Source of the DNA: Polyporus tsugae
Lineage: Eukaryota; Basidiomycota; Agaricomycetes; Polyporales; Polyporaceae
Length of the DNA: 64,000 nucleotides
Direction of reading: 5' to 3'
Assembly: GCA_024305745.1 (NCBI GenBank)
Contig: JAHRBS010000003.1
Location: 124,001 to 188,000, forward strand
Numbering within the stretch: position 1 is the first letter of the stretch; every line of letters starts with the position of its first letter. This document shows positions 23,201 through 33,850 of the stretch, in pieces. The position numbers were made by a program, and so were the translations under genes. The notes under the pieces are model-generated. The model worked only from the letters and a program-made list of their open reading frames with translations. It did not search any database and was not told the DNA's origin.

Positions 23201-26200
23201 TCTGTCGTCTCCCTCTGGGCCTCTGCCCTGATACAAGTTACATCGCCGCTTGCGACGCGGCGGCGAATTTACGGCAGCCGTACACCCCTGCTTGGTGTCA
23301 TCTTGCCTGACAAACAAACACATGCTGCCAGGTGAGTTCATCACCGGTTTCGCGGCTCGCCCGCTCGTCCTTCATACGATCTTTCGCTGGATTGGACGAG
23401 TCCGAGTAGGCATGTCTGTGGAGACTCTTACTTGGACTGCCGCCATGACCACGCGCACGGTCGGTGTGCTCTCTGGCGTTGCTTAATGCAGAGTCGCAGA
23501 GCGCATCGTTTCGCTGCATTTATTACAATCATTCTTGTGCCGCTGCCCACAGGTAGTAAGGCGTGTCGACGCGCCTCTTGCAGGGAGGCGATATGTCTAC
23601 CACGGCATACCAGCCCTCCGGTTCCACGGGATGTTCGTGGGAAGCCCTGCCGTGAATTTTGCGCGTTTGAGATATGGGGCTTCCCCCTGAACGTTCAAGT
23701 TGTTCGTTCGATAGAAGGCTATCGTAGACGGGCATTGCTGAATCTACGCGGTGAACCTGGGCCATGAACGACTTAAGTTTGTGGACTGCCTACGTTTTGC
23801 CGTCACATACTGCACACCACCGCTCGGTGTCAGAGAAAGCCAGCCGCGAGCGTGCCGACAATGGGATCATGACGTAGCGATGGTACGTAGACCGCTACTG
23901 GCCGTCATCTATTGCAGCGTTGATAGAGTCGGCATCGGAGACAGCCGAAGCGATGTTCGCAAGCCGCTCTGCCATAAGATGGGAGACAGCCGAAATCAAG
24001 TCGCGGCGTCGCTTCGCAGGCAGTCGACTGAGCGAGGATAGCAGCATACTGGCACTGCACCCGTTAGAGACATCTGTTGGTGCGATTATCACGAGCCCCA
24101 CCTGGAAATTTTTCTGTTGCGCTGCAGCTTGGATTCATTTGTGTCTGGGAACAGTGCTGCCGGCGCAGTCATTGCGTTGCTTTCAAAGAGTTACACACTG
24201 CGCACCCGAGCCAAGGCCGAGGAGGACGTGCTTCGCGGCAGAGCATATGCGCCTTTGTGTTCCATTCGAGCTCGGTCTCCAGACAGCCACACGTCGTCCT
24301 CTGTGGGGGCCCATTCGGCGAGCCGCTCTGCCGGAAAGCCAAAGTCGGCTGGAATCACGCTGTGGCATGAAGTCCTCGTGCCGTGCAAAGCCGGGGCATA
24401 GAATAGCCTCGATGCGCCAGAGACGGTTATCACGTACTCGCACGCACGTCAGTCACGGCCGGTTACTGAACAGAACGGGATCTTTGACTGCAGGTATAAT
24501 CAGCTTCATTTCGCAATCCATTGCTTGGCGTATGCAGGTATGCGTCCCTGATCAGGCAAGCTCGGTTGCCAGAGTTCCGAGCGCGATATGTTGTGCGGAC
24601 CATCACGCCCATTTCGCTAGGAGTATGGTTACGGAAAGCGCTCTCACGCGCGTCGACCATCCGACTGGGTAGCTCCGCACCACTTGCGGGCCTCTCACGC
24701 GCTTACGTCCGACCACCTCGACGATGTCAGACCAACGCAAGTGTCCTGGAAGCTCGACGAGAACTTGAAGGTAAATTGGACACAGCAGCTCCGCACATTC
24801 CTGATCCACACATTCGTTCGAGGAATGTGCCGGGCTTTGGGACGTGCGGAGCTGCATACACCGCTGGTGTTACATTCATCCGGTGCGCTAGATCGCTGAC
24901 CCTGTATCAAACACGCGCTCACGCCTAAACATTAGGGAAGGGAACGACCGTGCGGCTGGACAGCAGAGCAGGGAATTGGACGCTCTGTAGGTAAGTACAC
25001 CCAGAAATACGCGTAAATGTAAATATAGCCTGACATCTTCTCGTTGTTTAGCCATGGCTCGCCACCAACGACTGCCTGAGGTGTAGTGCGTGTCCAAAAT
25101 TGTAGACCGCATGCGCTGCCATTCTCGACGACGGATTGGGCGGAATCCGAAATTTCGTGCAAGGCAATCATGACGAGACGCGACTCGCCGTTAGAGCGGT
25201 CGGTATCAGCCTGACGTACGTGATTTTGATCGTTACCTCCTCTTGGCAAGACGATCCTGACGTCTATTGCGGTGTTTGATGCATGGCCCTTCTCCACTTC
25301 GCAGCTGTACACGCCAGATGCGCGGCGACGGATTCCGCGTACCATTGCTGATCGTCTGAAACGGCCAGCGGGTACACTGGCAATAGGGTCATCTATGATC
25401 CCTGACCGCTGCATGCTGCTGGCGACTTCGGCGGCGATGTGGCGGCTGGCCGCGGCGTCCGGCTGCCTGGATGCAACAGTTCGCGAGCTGGCGGACGGAA
25501 ACGTCGGAGTCGGCTGGAATCAAGTGCCGGCGCCGCGCGAGGTCTTTTGGGATGCCAGGGAGCTCCTTTCGAAGGTGAGCGTGCACGCCAGGCTGACGTT
25601 GTACTCGCATTCACCAGGGCGAACGGTTACAGACTTGCGCGCCGAGCACGCAGGCGAGGACCCGTCTCTGTGTCCGCTTCGGCCTCACCACGCCCGACAC
25701 CGCGTCCAATTGGACACTACTCAACGTAACCGATTACTTCGGTGGTAGCCTGTTGCCGCACTGTGCGGTTGTCGTACTCAACCCTGCGGATCCGGCTCGC
25801 AAACAGCCGCTCCCAGAACGGCGTTACAGGTGCCGTCGTCAAATTTTAGTGCGTACGTGTTCGCTTGGGGAGCTCGGAAGTCCGAGTTTAACGACGATCA
25901 TTTCGCCCATTTCGTCAGGGTAGATTGGAGAAGGCGCTCTCGCGTACGTCCATCCGACACACGCAGCGCGGGTGCATATCCCGCACTTCCACTCTAATGA
26001 GGGTGCGTGCCGTCTCGAGTCCACGGTGAGTACCAAATATGATCTTCCCGGTGGGTGGCATGAGTGCTCACAGTACGCGGCACGTATCGACGGCCGGACG
26101 CTTTCCAGGAGCTTTATTTTGCGGTTGGCACTGTCGGGGCCGGGGCCCGCCGTCGCACACCCGCACGGTCTGTGCCAGTGTGAAGGAATCTGCGGAGCCG

Positions 26201-27610
26201 CGTGGATCACTAGCAAAAAGCTAGAGGGACTCGGCTATTCTAAAACTTTCCGACGCCAGGATACCTCGGCGACCCGGTCGATTACTACCTTTCAGCTCCT
26301 GTACCTGCCCGGATCCGGATTTACGCGGTTGCTGGCGGGGTCAGTACTCGCATCGCGGGCATGCCTAACTCCGAGACACCGCGCATCCGAACACTGTGTA
26401 AGTACATGTACCGGAGATAAGAACGCGGACTTGGAACTGACTTCTGCCCCTAGTATAATAAGCGGTCGGATAGAGACGACCGTGGCCTGGAAGGCGCTCC
26501 TAAGAAACAATTGCACATGTGTGGGTTGAAGAGGGATATTACGTCCGAGACGGAGACGGAGACGGAGACGTAGGAACGGCGTACGTGATACAGTCGCTAC
26601 ATCCTCATGGCCGATTGATATTGACGTCCATTGATGCATGGCCCTAGATATTATCGCTTCCTTCTCGCGTGCGCCGGATGCGCGCGCATCTGCTCCAGGT
26701 TCAGGGTCCCGTGCGAATGCTGCGCCAAGAGGCGTAAACAGGCGGATATCGACTGAGCAACAGAACCACCCAACCTACGCTGGGTTGAACGGAGCGCTCA
26801 ACCCGGATACGCAGCCGAGCGAGAGCACCGCGAATGATCTCGATTGCACCCTTCCCCCGGCTAGCTCTTGGTGAGTCGCAGTACGGGCGTAAACGGTTGA
26901 CTGATTAATGCAATGCCGACAGACTCGATGCACCTCATGCGTCTGAGAGCACCAGTCATTCGCAGACTCGTTCGGTCAGTCCGGCGGTGGCTCTTGCGTG
27001 CCAATGGTGTCTCCAAATGCCGGGACGTGAGGTCGCGGAATGGTCATTGGGTTAACTTCTAGCTCTGCCGCTAAAGACCCACGACAGACGCACCGCCTCT
27101 GGTAGAATTCGCCGTTCTGCATGGGTCTTCCCATCAGCAACTTGCCTGAATATGGCATCGGAAGATACGAGGTACGCGCGTCGCGGATCGTTGATCTCGG
27201 GCACAGCGTCTGACCCTCCTTCCTGGTTTCGGGACTCGCAGTATCGGGCTGCCGCACTTGGCTTCCGAGTGGCAGGGACTGCGCGGTCCGTGCCCTCTGC
27301 TGCCCGCCCACCACGAGTCCTTCCGGGGCGTGGACCCCCAACTCCTCGTGGACCTCCAACTCCTCGTGGACCCCCAACTCCTCGTGGACCCCCAACTCCT
27401 CGTGGACCTCCAATTCCTGGTGGACCTCCAATTCCTCGTGGACCCCCAACTCCTCGTGGACCCCCAACTCCTCGTGGACCTCCAATTCGCTCCCCAAGTC
27501 CGTGTTTGTTCCCCTGGCTGGACACCCCCCGTGTCCCTGGGACAAATAAACATCGCGGATCACTCCGAGTCCGCGAGCACACCCGTCGCACTGGCAGCAT
27601 CCCCCGTGAA
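20300..27610 (+). other. 7.3-kb block N, copy 2
   Basis: Second copy of the block at 11105-18415, with every internal landmark shifted by 9,195 bp and no difference that I could see. Again no recognisable gene, transposon end or RNA gene. The lack of differences in non-coding DNA argues for very recent duplication or continuing homogenisation. Confidence 0.75.
27329..27490 (+). repeat. 18-bp minisatellite, nine units (copy 2)
   Basis: Same nine 18-bp units in the same order as at 18134-18295. Minisatellites usually change length quickly, so equal length and order again point to a recent event. Confidence 0.95.
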
Positions 27611-27666
27611 CGACTACCACGACACACAACGACCCAGCCTTTCTCCTTTGATCTGCTTTCGCCATG
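27611..27666 (+). other. Grafted ARP2 leader and start codon (copy 2)
   Basis: Identical to the leader at 18416-18471, including both mismatches relative to the resident ARP2 leader, with the same ATG fused to exon 3. The two junctions therefore descend from one original joining event. Confidence 0.9.
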
Positions 27667-29494
27667 TATTCCCCTCTATCGTCGGCCGACCCATCCTGCG
27701 CGCCGAGGAACGCGTCGCGGGCTCAGCAGTGATCAAGGATGTGATGATCGGTGACGAGGCGGCGGAGAACCGCAACTACCTGCAGGTGACGCAGCCGATG
27801 GAGCACGGTATCGTGCGCAACTGGGAGGACATGAAGCTCCTGTGGGACTACACCTTCGACGAGAAGCTCCGGGTCGACACCCGGGGCCGCAAGGTGCTCC
27901 TCACGGAGCCGCCGATGAACCCGAAGGCGAATAGGCAACGGATGGCGCAGGTCATGTTCGAGGAGTATGGCTTCCAGGGCGTGTATGTCGCCATCCAGGC
28001 CGTGTTGACGCTGTATGCGCAAGGTGCGTCTCGTATTTGCAATTACAGGTGTGGAGAAATACCGTGCAGAGGTGTATCATCGCAAAGAAGTCACCGTTTC
28101 CTGGGGATGTAAAGGTGACACAGTGGTGTCGAGAATGAGTGGTTCCGCCCCTGACATCTGCGAGACGGGGGCCGGAAAGAGAGACTTCCTGCGTGAGGAA
28201 AGGTGTTGATGTCGCAAAGAACCGTCTGATCATGTGCCTCTCTCGGATGCTTTCACAGAGTGGGGAAAGATATAAGAAAAGTGGCTGGAAAGCATTTCCT
28301 GCTTATTGAAACTGTGGTTTCCTCCCGTGTATCGGAGGATTCTGTGGTATTCAATGGAACAAAACTAGGCATCTACCAAAATTTGACCTGCATTTGAACG
28401 CGAGGGCCGGTCGTAGCATCCTCCATGAACGATGTACTGACGGTTTCATCGGTCCGTAGGTCTGACAACCGGTGTGGTCGTCGACTCCGGAGACGGTGTC
28501 ACGCACATCGTACCGGTATACGACGGCTTCGCACTCCCCCATCTGACACGGCGACTGGACATCGCTGGGCGCGACGTGACGCGCTACCTGATCAAGCTCC
28601 TCCTCATGCGCGGGTACGCCTTCAACCGGACAGCAGACTTCGAGACCGTCCGGGAGATCAAGGAGAAGCTCTGCTACGTCAGCTACGACCTCGACCTCGA
28701 CACGCGGCTATCGGAAGAGACGACTGTCCTCGTCGAAACCTACACCGTAAGCTCCTCCCTCTTGCCAATACGCTGCTGTTTATCCAAGTTTGCGTAGCTC
28801 CCCGACGGCCGTGTAATCAAAATCGGTTCCGAGCGGTTTGAAGCCCCCGAATGCATGTTCCAGCCGCACCTCGTCGACGTCGAGCAGCCGGGCGTCGCAG
28901 AGATGCTCTTCCAGACGATCCAGACCGCAGCAGTCGACCTCCGCACCGAGCTCTACAAGCACATCGTCCTCTCGGGCGGCTCGAGCATGTACCCCGGCCT
29001 ACCGAGCCGGCTCGAGAAGGAGATGAAGCAGCTCTACCTTACCCGCGTCCTCAACGGCGACCCCTCCCGGCTGAACGTGCGTCTCCTTTCTCTCCCCTCA
29101 GCCCTCCTCCTCTTCTAGTTGCATAAATTCGCGTCATGGATGCTGAGGATGTTTTCATTTTCGCTTTCGGGCGTACAGAAATTCAAGATCCGCATCGAGG
29201 ACCCGCCACGCCGGAAGCACATGGTCTTCCTCGGCGGTGCGGTGCTTGCGGACATCATGAAGCAGCGCGAGGAGTTCTGGGTCACGCGCGAGGAGTGGTT
29301 CGAGCAGGGTGTGCGCGCGTTGGACAAGCTCGGGCGCGGCGAGAACAACTGAGCGTGCTGCTGAGTTGGACGCGGACGGTTCGGTAGTATTGTAATCATG
29401 CTGTAACAATGTTGTTTTGGATGACGGATCTGCAGACCTCCATCTACGTCGTGGGCCGTTTGTCTGAGGAAAGCACGTCCAGCGGGCGTTGTGG
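27666..29494 (+). repeat. Tandem repeat, partial unit 3
   Basis: The first 1,829 bp of the unit: ARP2 exon 3 through the 3' flank. Similarity to 11041-11104 stops at 29494 and the sequence changes to the RPC25 upstream region. It carries inner-type bases at 27872 and 28119 but four different bases at 28557, 29040, 29067 and 29094. The three of these that lie in exons are synonymous. Confidence 0.95.
27667..29352 (+). pseudogene. ARP2: ARP2 copy 3, lacking exons 1 and 2
   Basis: Exons 3-6 at 27667-28023, 28460-28746, 28798-29076 and 29179-29352, all open with intact splice sites. Exons 1-2 are replaced by the leader graft, as in copy 2. Its 3' part probably represents the original 3' end of the resident gene, because only this copy continues into the neighbouring gene RPC25 (432 bp from ARP2 stop to RPC25 start). 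Coding differences from the other copies are all synonymous. Confidence 0.9.
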
Positions 29495-29784
29495 ACGGGG
29501 GAGGAGGCAAGTCCGAGCTGCCGTGTAGCACGGCTCCTGAATATTTTTGATGAGGTCAGCAAGATAAGATTGGATAGACGCGCACTCACCGGTCTCATAC
29601 CTCGCGATCGCCCACGCGTGTCTAATCCCATCCACCACTCTGTACATTGCTCTTTGCTTCTCTCAGGTGATTCGGTTTCTTTCTGAATTTCTTGTTCTCT
29701 CTGGGGGTCTTTCACCGCTCTGTGAATCCGTCTGCTGGCTGCCTCTTGTCTTGAGTATTCGCGGACTGTAGTCGCCTTGCCGGA
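29495..29784 (+). promoter_or_regulatory. RPC25 upstream region
   Basis: The 290 bp between the end of the repeat array and the RPC25 start codon. It should hold the RPC25 promoter and probably the original ARP2 3' end signals. No TATA box or other known motif stands out. Confidence 0.4.
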
Positions 29785-32468
29785 ATGTTCCAGCTTTCAA
29801 TAATCAAGGTGCTATTCCTGCAAGCCGTATTCATGTTCTATTAGTTGACATTGTGCTCGTTCAGGACACAGTAGCAGTTCACCCATCCCAGTTCGGGCTG
29901 CCCTCCGAACAGGCCATCACAAACGAATTGAACCAGAAGTACGCGAACCGCGTCTTGCATGACGTCGGACTGTGCATATGCGTCTTCGACCTTGCGGAGG
30001 TAGGGGAGGGAAAGATTCGATATGGAGATGGGTGTTTGTGGTATAAGGGTAGGTGAGTTGCTCTTAGCTAAGGGGTCCCTCATTTTCTCTCTCTGGAAGT
30101 CCGGCAGGACGTCCATGGACGCCCGAACCGTTTTCTCTGCGTCTCAAAGTGCGGTACCGCCTACATCGGATCTCCACTAGTCGTTGAAGGGCCTGGACAT
30201 GGTACCCTGAAGGCATCTATGGGCCGGGATTCGACCCAGGCGAGTTCAGCCGTTTGAGACCGGCGTATCACTGCCTCTAGTCGTATCGGATCGTATTCTC
30301 AGCGATGTGGCACAGCGTGCACAGGACCCCCGATAAATCCCTGGTCCAGTGAACTTCCTTCCGGGGCCATTTGGTTTGGGAAAAAAAAATGGGGGGCTTG
30401 GGGGGCACTTTGGTCCGGATTACGACTCTAGCCTCCCGGGTCCGCGATTTTGGTCTGAGCACTGCCTTACATTTTGAACACATCGTGACCCTTGACCAAC
30501 GTCGTGATCGGAATGTAATCAGCATACGGCACATTTTGACGCCACACTCTGAAGGAGTCTAACATGAGACGCGTTGCAACAGCGTTGTCACAGTCAGGTG
30601 CTAACACGATAGGATGTGGTGCCTGCCTCCCCCTTGTTGCTCGAGGTCGGGGGTGACAGTTCCCAGTTCAACGTTCAGCGCTGATCAGGACTGAATTACC
30701 CACTGTCTAGTCTCTTCGCCAGACGTCAGGGGAGTGGTCGAAAATGGGAAGGAGCGAGGGAAAAGTCCGCGCAGAGACCCTCCCTTAACGTCTGGTGAAT
30801 TCCGTACAGACGGATGGGGGGCTTCCCTTGATGCCGTGGCTCCTCGTATCCCCTTTGCGCGAAGTAAAATACGGCCGCTAAGCTATTCGCGCGAGCTCGG
30901 TGACTAGTAGGCGCGATCCCCCCCTGTTATAAATGGCCCTTATTGAACCTTGAGCGCTGAGCGTGGCACTGGGCTCGCCAGTCGGTTCAATAACATCCGT
31001 TCTCCCAGAGAGGTAGGTGGAGACAGCGAACGCACTGCAGAAAACAACGTGCCGCGAAGACGGGGGATCGGCGCACAAGGATCTTGACCTGAGCGAAGTG
31101 GAAGCCCCCGGTCTGTACCAAATTTACCAGGCGTATTGGACCCGACCCCGCATTCCTGTCTCTTGCCCCCTTTCCTTTTCGGGGTCTCGGTCGAATACGA
31201 CGCTACCTACCGTCGGTCCGGCTGAGCTCTAGGAGGACAATGGCACAACCTTTCCCCGTGCAATAACCATCGTCCCCAACGCCACCCAATCTATTTTATA
31301 CATGTCACTATCTGACCTGCCGGTTGGCCTGATATCATGTGTGGCTCAATATGAGATCCATTCGAACCTACAGCGTCCCGACAGAGGACGTCGGATCTGA
31401 TTGCGGCCATTACACCCCGGACGTAGCTCTGGGTCCGTAACGGGCATTGCATTTCCGTCAATACGCCGTCAGCGGCTCCATCGCGCGCATATTAAGCACC
31501 TACTTTAGTTGTGCGGCAGTACTGAGGCAAATGTACCTCATGTATCCCGTTCTATGTGGCGCTTGTATGACCTGTACGGTGGTCATCCATACATAGTTGT
31601 GGGCGTAACGCCCGCAATATAGCATTGCCACCATACGTGATGTCCATGGGCGATGACGTGCATCCATCGACAACACATGATGTACATATTCAAGTTCCTC
31701 GCTTCTCTCCGCCGCATTTTAGGTGGATCCATTCAAACATCTTATCATTTTCTTTGTACACAGGACCCCTTTTGTAGATTCCTTAGAACGCCCTCGCTAA
31801 CCTGCTGCAGTTGTCTTCCGGTTAACGGTGTTCCGGCCCTTCGCATCGGAAGTCATCCTTGCAAAAGTCAAATCCTCTGACGACGACGGAGTGCGCCGTA
31901 CGTCTCCCTCTCGTAATCATGTGTTCCGTCCGAATCTCAACGTCGCACACTCGTCAGTAACTGTCGGCTTCTTCGATGACATCTATGTGCCTTTGGTGTA
32001 TCTGCCAGAGCCAACTGCCTTGTACGTTCACGTCTCACCGAATGGCGCCAGGCACTGCGTTCTGAATGTTCCGAACGTTCTGAACGCTGACTTGGGGCGT
32101 AATGATAGTGACCCGAAAGAGCGCGCGCACTTCTGGCTGCCTGGCTCGGAGGCCACGTCTTCCCACGAACTTTTGGATTCGGCCCTGACAGACCGGATGT
32201 ACATCGACATGGGAGATGTGGTCCGGGTCCGTGTCGAGTCCGACGGGTTTCACGATGACGAGCCCGGCCCGCCCAAAGCGCACGAAGGCGTACAGCAAGT
32301 ACGCGAGAGCCGTCGTCCGCCGTATGCAATCACTGTACGTGCCGTCGTCGGAGAGCGCCATGTGGCGTGCTGATGCATTGCCCTGATCAGTGCTCGATGT
32401 CGGAACAAGGGCTCGGCCCTACGTCGTGGTGGAAGAATGCGGGGGTTGAAACGATGGACGAAGGGTGA
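29785..32468 (+). CDS. RPC25: RNA polymerase III subunit Rpc25 (RPC8)
   Basis: Rpb7-like stalk subunit of nuclear RNA polymerase III, needed for initiation at tRNA and 5S genes. Six exons (29785-29808, 29865-30048, 31811-31897, 31958-32021, 32109-32334, 32391-32468) join in frame to 220 residues; family members have about 204-212. The N-terminal stalk domain shows ELNQKYANRVLHDVGLCICVFDL and a GDG turn; the central strand reads VFRPFASEVILAKV. The OB-fold domain starts VGFFDDIYVP and continues MYIDMGDVVRVRVE, and the protein ends with the signature QGLGPTSWW. All splice sites are GT-AG with consistent phases. Intron 2 (30049-31810) is 1,762 nt while the others are 56-87 nt. If it is spliced, the gene is intact. 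Confidence 0.93.
30049..31810 (+). other. Oversized RPC25 intron 2, probable insertion
   Basis: Some 30 times longer than the other introns of this gene. It contains no coding frame I recognise and no evident terminal repeats. Inside are an A9 run near 30380, a tRNA B-box-like stretch on the minus strand near 30212-30230, and an imperfect inverted repeat at 30719-30795. The 5' site GTAGGT and 3' site CTGCAG flank it. Confidence 0.6.
30719..30795. repeat. Imperfect inverted repeat in RPC25 intron
   Basis: Left arm CCAGACGTCAGGGGAG (30719-30734) and right arm CTCCCTTAACGTCTGG (30780-30795) are complementary at 14 of 16 positions, with one further G-U possible in RNA and a 45-nt loop. It could be a chance hairpin or a remnant of a small element. 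Confidence 0.4.
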
Positions 32469-33757
32469 GCGGGCTTGGAACGGAGCTCGGAGACCGGGGT
32501 GTGGGTAAAGTGCAGGAAGGTGCGATGGTTATGGCTAGTGTTCCTCCTCGCTGCTCGATTAATGCGCTCCGCCCAGGGACATACAACATGACTGGTGTGT
32601 ATTTTATATGCAATGCCGAAGCTCAACGTTGGCCACGCCCTGTACAATTGGTGACATGGCCGGTCCGCACTGCGTCCTACCGCCACCCAGTACTGATGGT
32701 ATCGTGGTGGCGTACTTTGACGACTCGCTCGCGTCTGTGTGTTAATCACATGGAGCAACGCGCCAAGTCCGGTGTAATAGCGAAGGAGTGAGTGAGATCC
32801 GCCGCTCAGTGCCCTTGTGGCTGGATGGTTGGCAAGTCATTTAACTGATCTAGTATGTTGCAAGTAGGGCTGAAATGACGCGCCAGCAGCCCCAAAAGGA
32901 ACCACAATGCACCGCACACCCGCTGCATATGCCTTAATGAAGACGTATGGCGTTGGCGACTCGCTGGGAGGATTCGAGGCAGAGGCCCGACCGCACATTT
33001 GCCTCGTGTCTGTGTTCGACAGCTCGCCGTTCCTGTCGCCTGTCGCCCACCGTACTTGCCCGGATTCATTTGGCGCCAGGGATCTTCGTACGTTATGAAC
33101 GCCTCCCTCTTGGCCCCGAGCTATTCGGAAGTTTGCATTGTACACACAACGCCGGTACCGGCACGGTGTCAGTGCCATGTGCACTGCACCCTTCCCACCC
33201 GAGTGTTTCAGGGCGGCTACTAGCTGACCGTGGAAGTGCGTTCCGGCATTGGACTAACGTCGTTTGACCGGCAGGTCACCCTGTAGCGGAGCCGAGCTAT
33301 GACCTACATAGTGAAGCACAACGGGCGACGAGAGACGGCGGCATGGTCGTACGTTGGGCGTTGTCCGCATGTCAGCATCGACGGCGTCGGATACAGCGCG
33401 CACGTCGATTTCCTGTCCGTGCCATGACGATCCACCGCCCTGGACTCGGGGACGGCGCGCATCAGGAAACAGGGAATTGAACTTCGAGCTGCCTGTTGAC
33501 ATCGCCGGACCAAGGCCGACCGCGTACGCTCTGGTTGTCCCCTTGCTGGCGAGCCGCCCCGCGCTGGCGCCACGGGGCACACAATGACTCTCCATGTCGG
33601 TATCTGGACACCGTAAACGCCCCGACGGCCGCGACCTCTCCCGGCCAAACTTGCAGAGACCTTGTCATACCATGACATCGCCTCTTCTTTCAATCTATCC
33701 GAGGCAGGGAGCGACGGGCGTCGGGAGCTTAAGCTTGCACAAGAGCTTAACCATGCG
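32469..33757. other. Intergenic region upstream of the laccase
   Basis: About 1.3 kb between the RPC25 stop and the laccase TATA box. Open frames are short and match nothing known. It should include the laccase upstream control region; I could not assign specific metal or stress elements with confidence. Confidence 0.4.
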
Positions 33758-33763
33758 TATAAA
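33758..33763 (+). promoter_or_regulatory. TATA box of the laccase gene
   Basis: TATAAA in the context GCGTATAAAGGC, 88 bp upstream of the laccase start codon. Spacing and sequence suit a fungal RNA polymerase II TATA promoter. Confidence 0.65.
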
Positions 33764-33850
33764 GGCAGATGGCTTGTCTCCTTGTCCTCCTCAGTCTCAG
33801 CCTTCAAGGCATCCTTCCCTCGCTCGCCTCTTCCTACTGCCACCCTCAGC

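Larger units (their letters stand above)
18471..27665 (+). repeat. 9,195-bp tandem repeat, unit 2
   Basis: Second complete unit, essentially identical to unit 1 across ARP2 exons 3-6, block N, the minisatellite and the leader graft. It carries the inner-type base at all six positions that vary among the copies. Its left and right junctions have the same sequence, ATG joined to TATTCCCC. Confidence 0.95.

Noticed and set aside
9276..29494. Array as a laboratory plasmid integration
   Set aside because: No resistance marker, bacterial origin or cloning-vector sequence was recognised in block N, so the integration is treated as natural or as an assembly matter.
9276..29494. Repeat-induced point mutation or transposon-driven amplification
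   Set aside because: Copies show almost no differences and no C-to-T bias, and no terminal repeats or target-site duplications are seen at 9276, 18471 or 29494.
30200..30290. tRNA-like sequence on the minus strand in the RPC25 intron (GGTCGAATCC-like B box)
   Set aside because: The T-stem has a mismatch, the loop starts GTC instead of TTC, and no acceptor or anticodon stem can be formed. At best a decayed tRNA-derived element.
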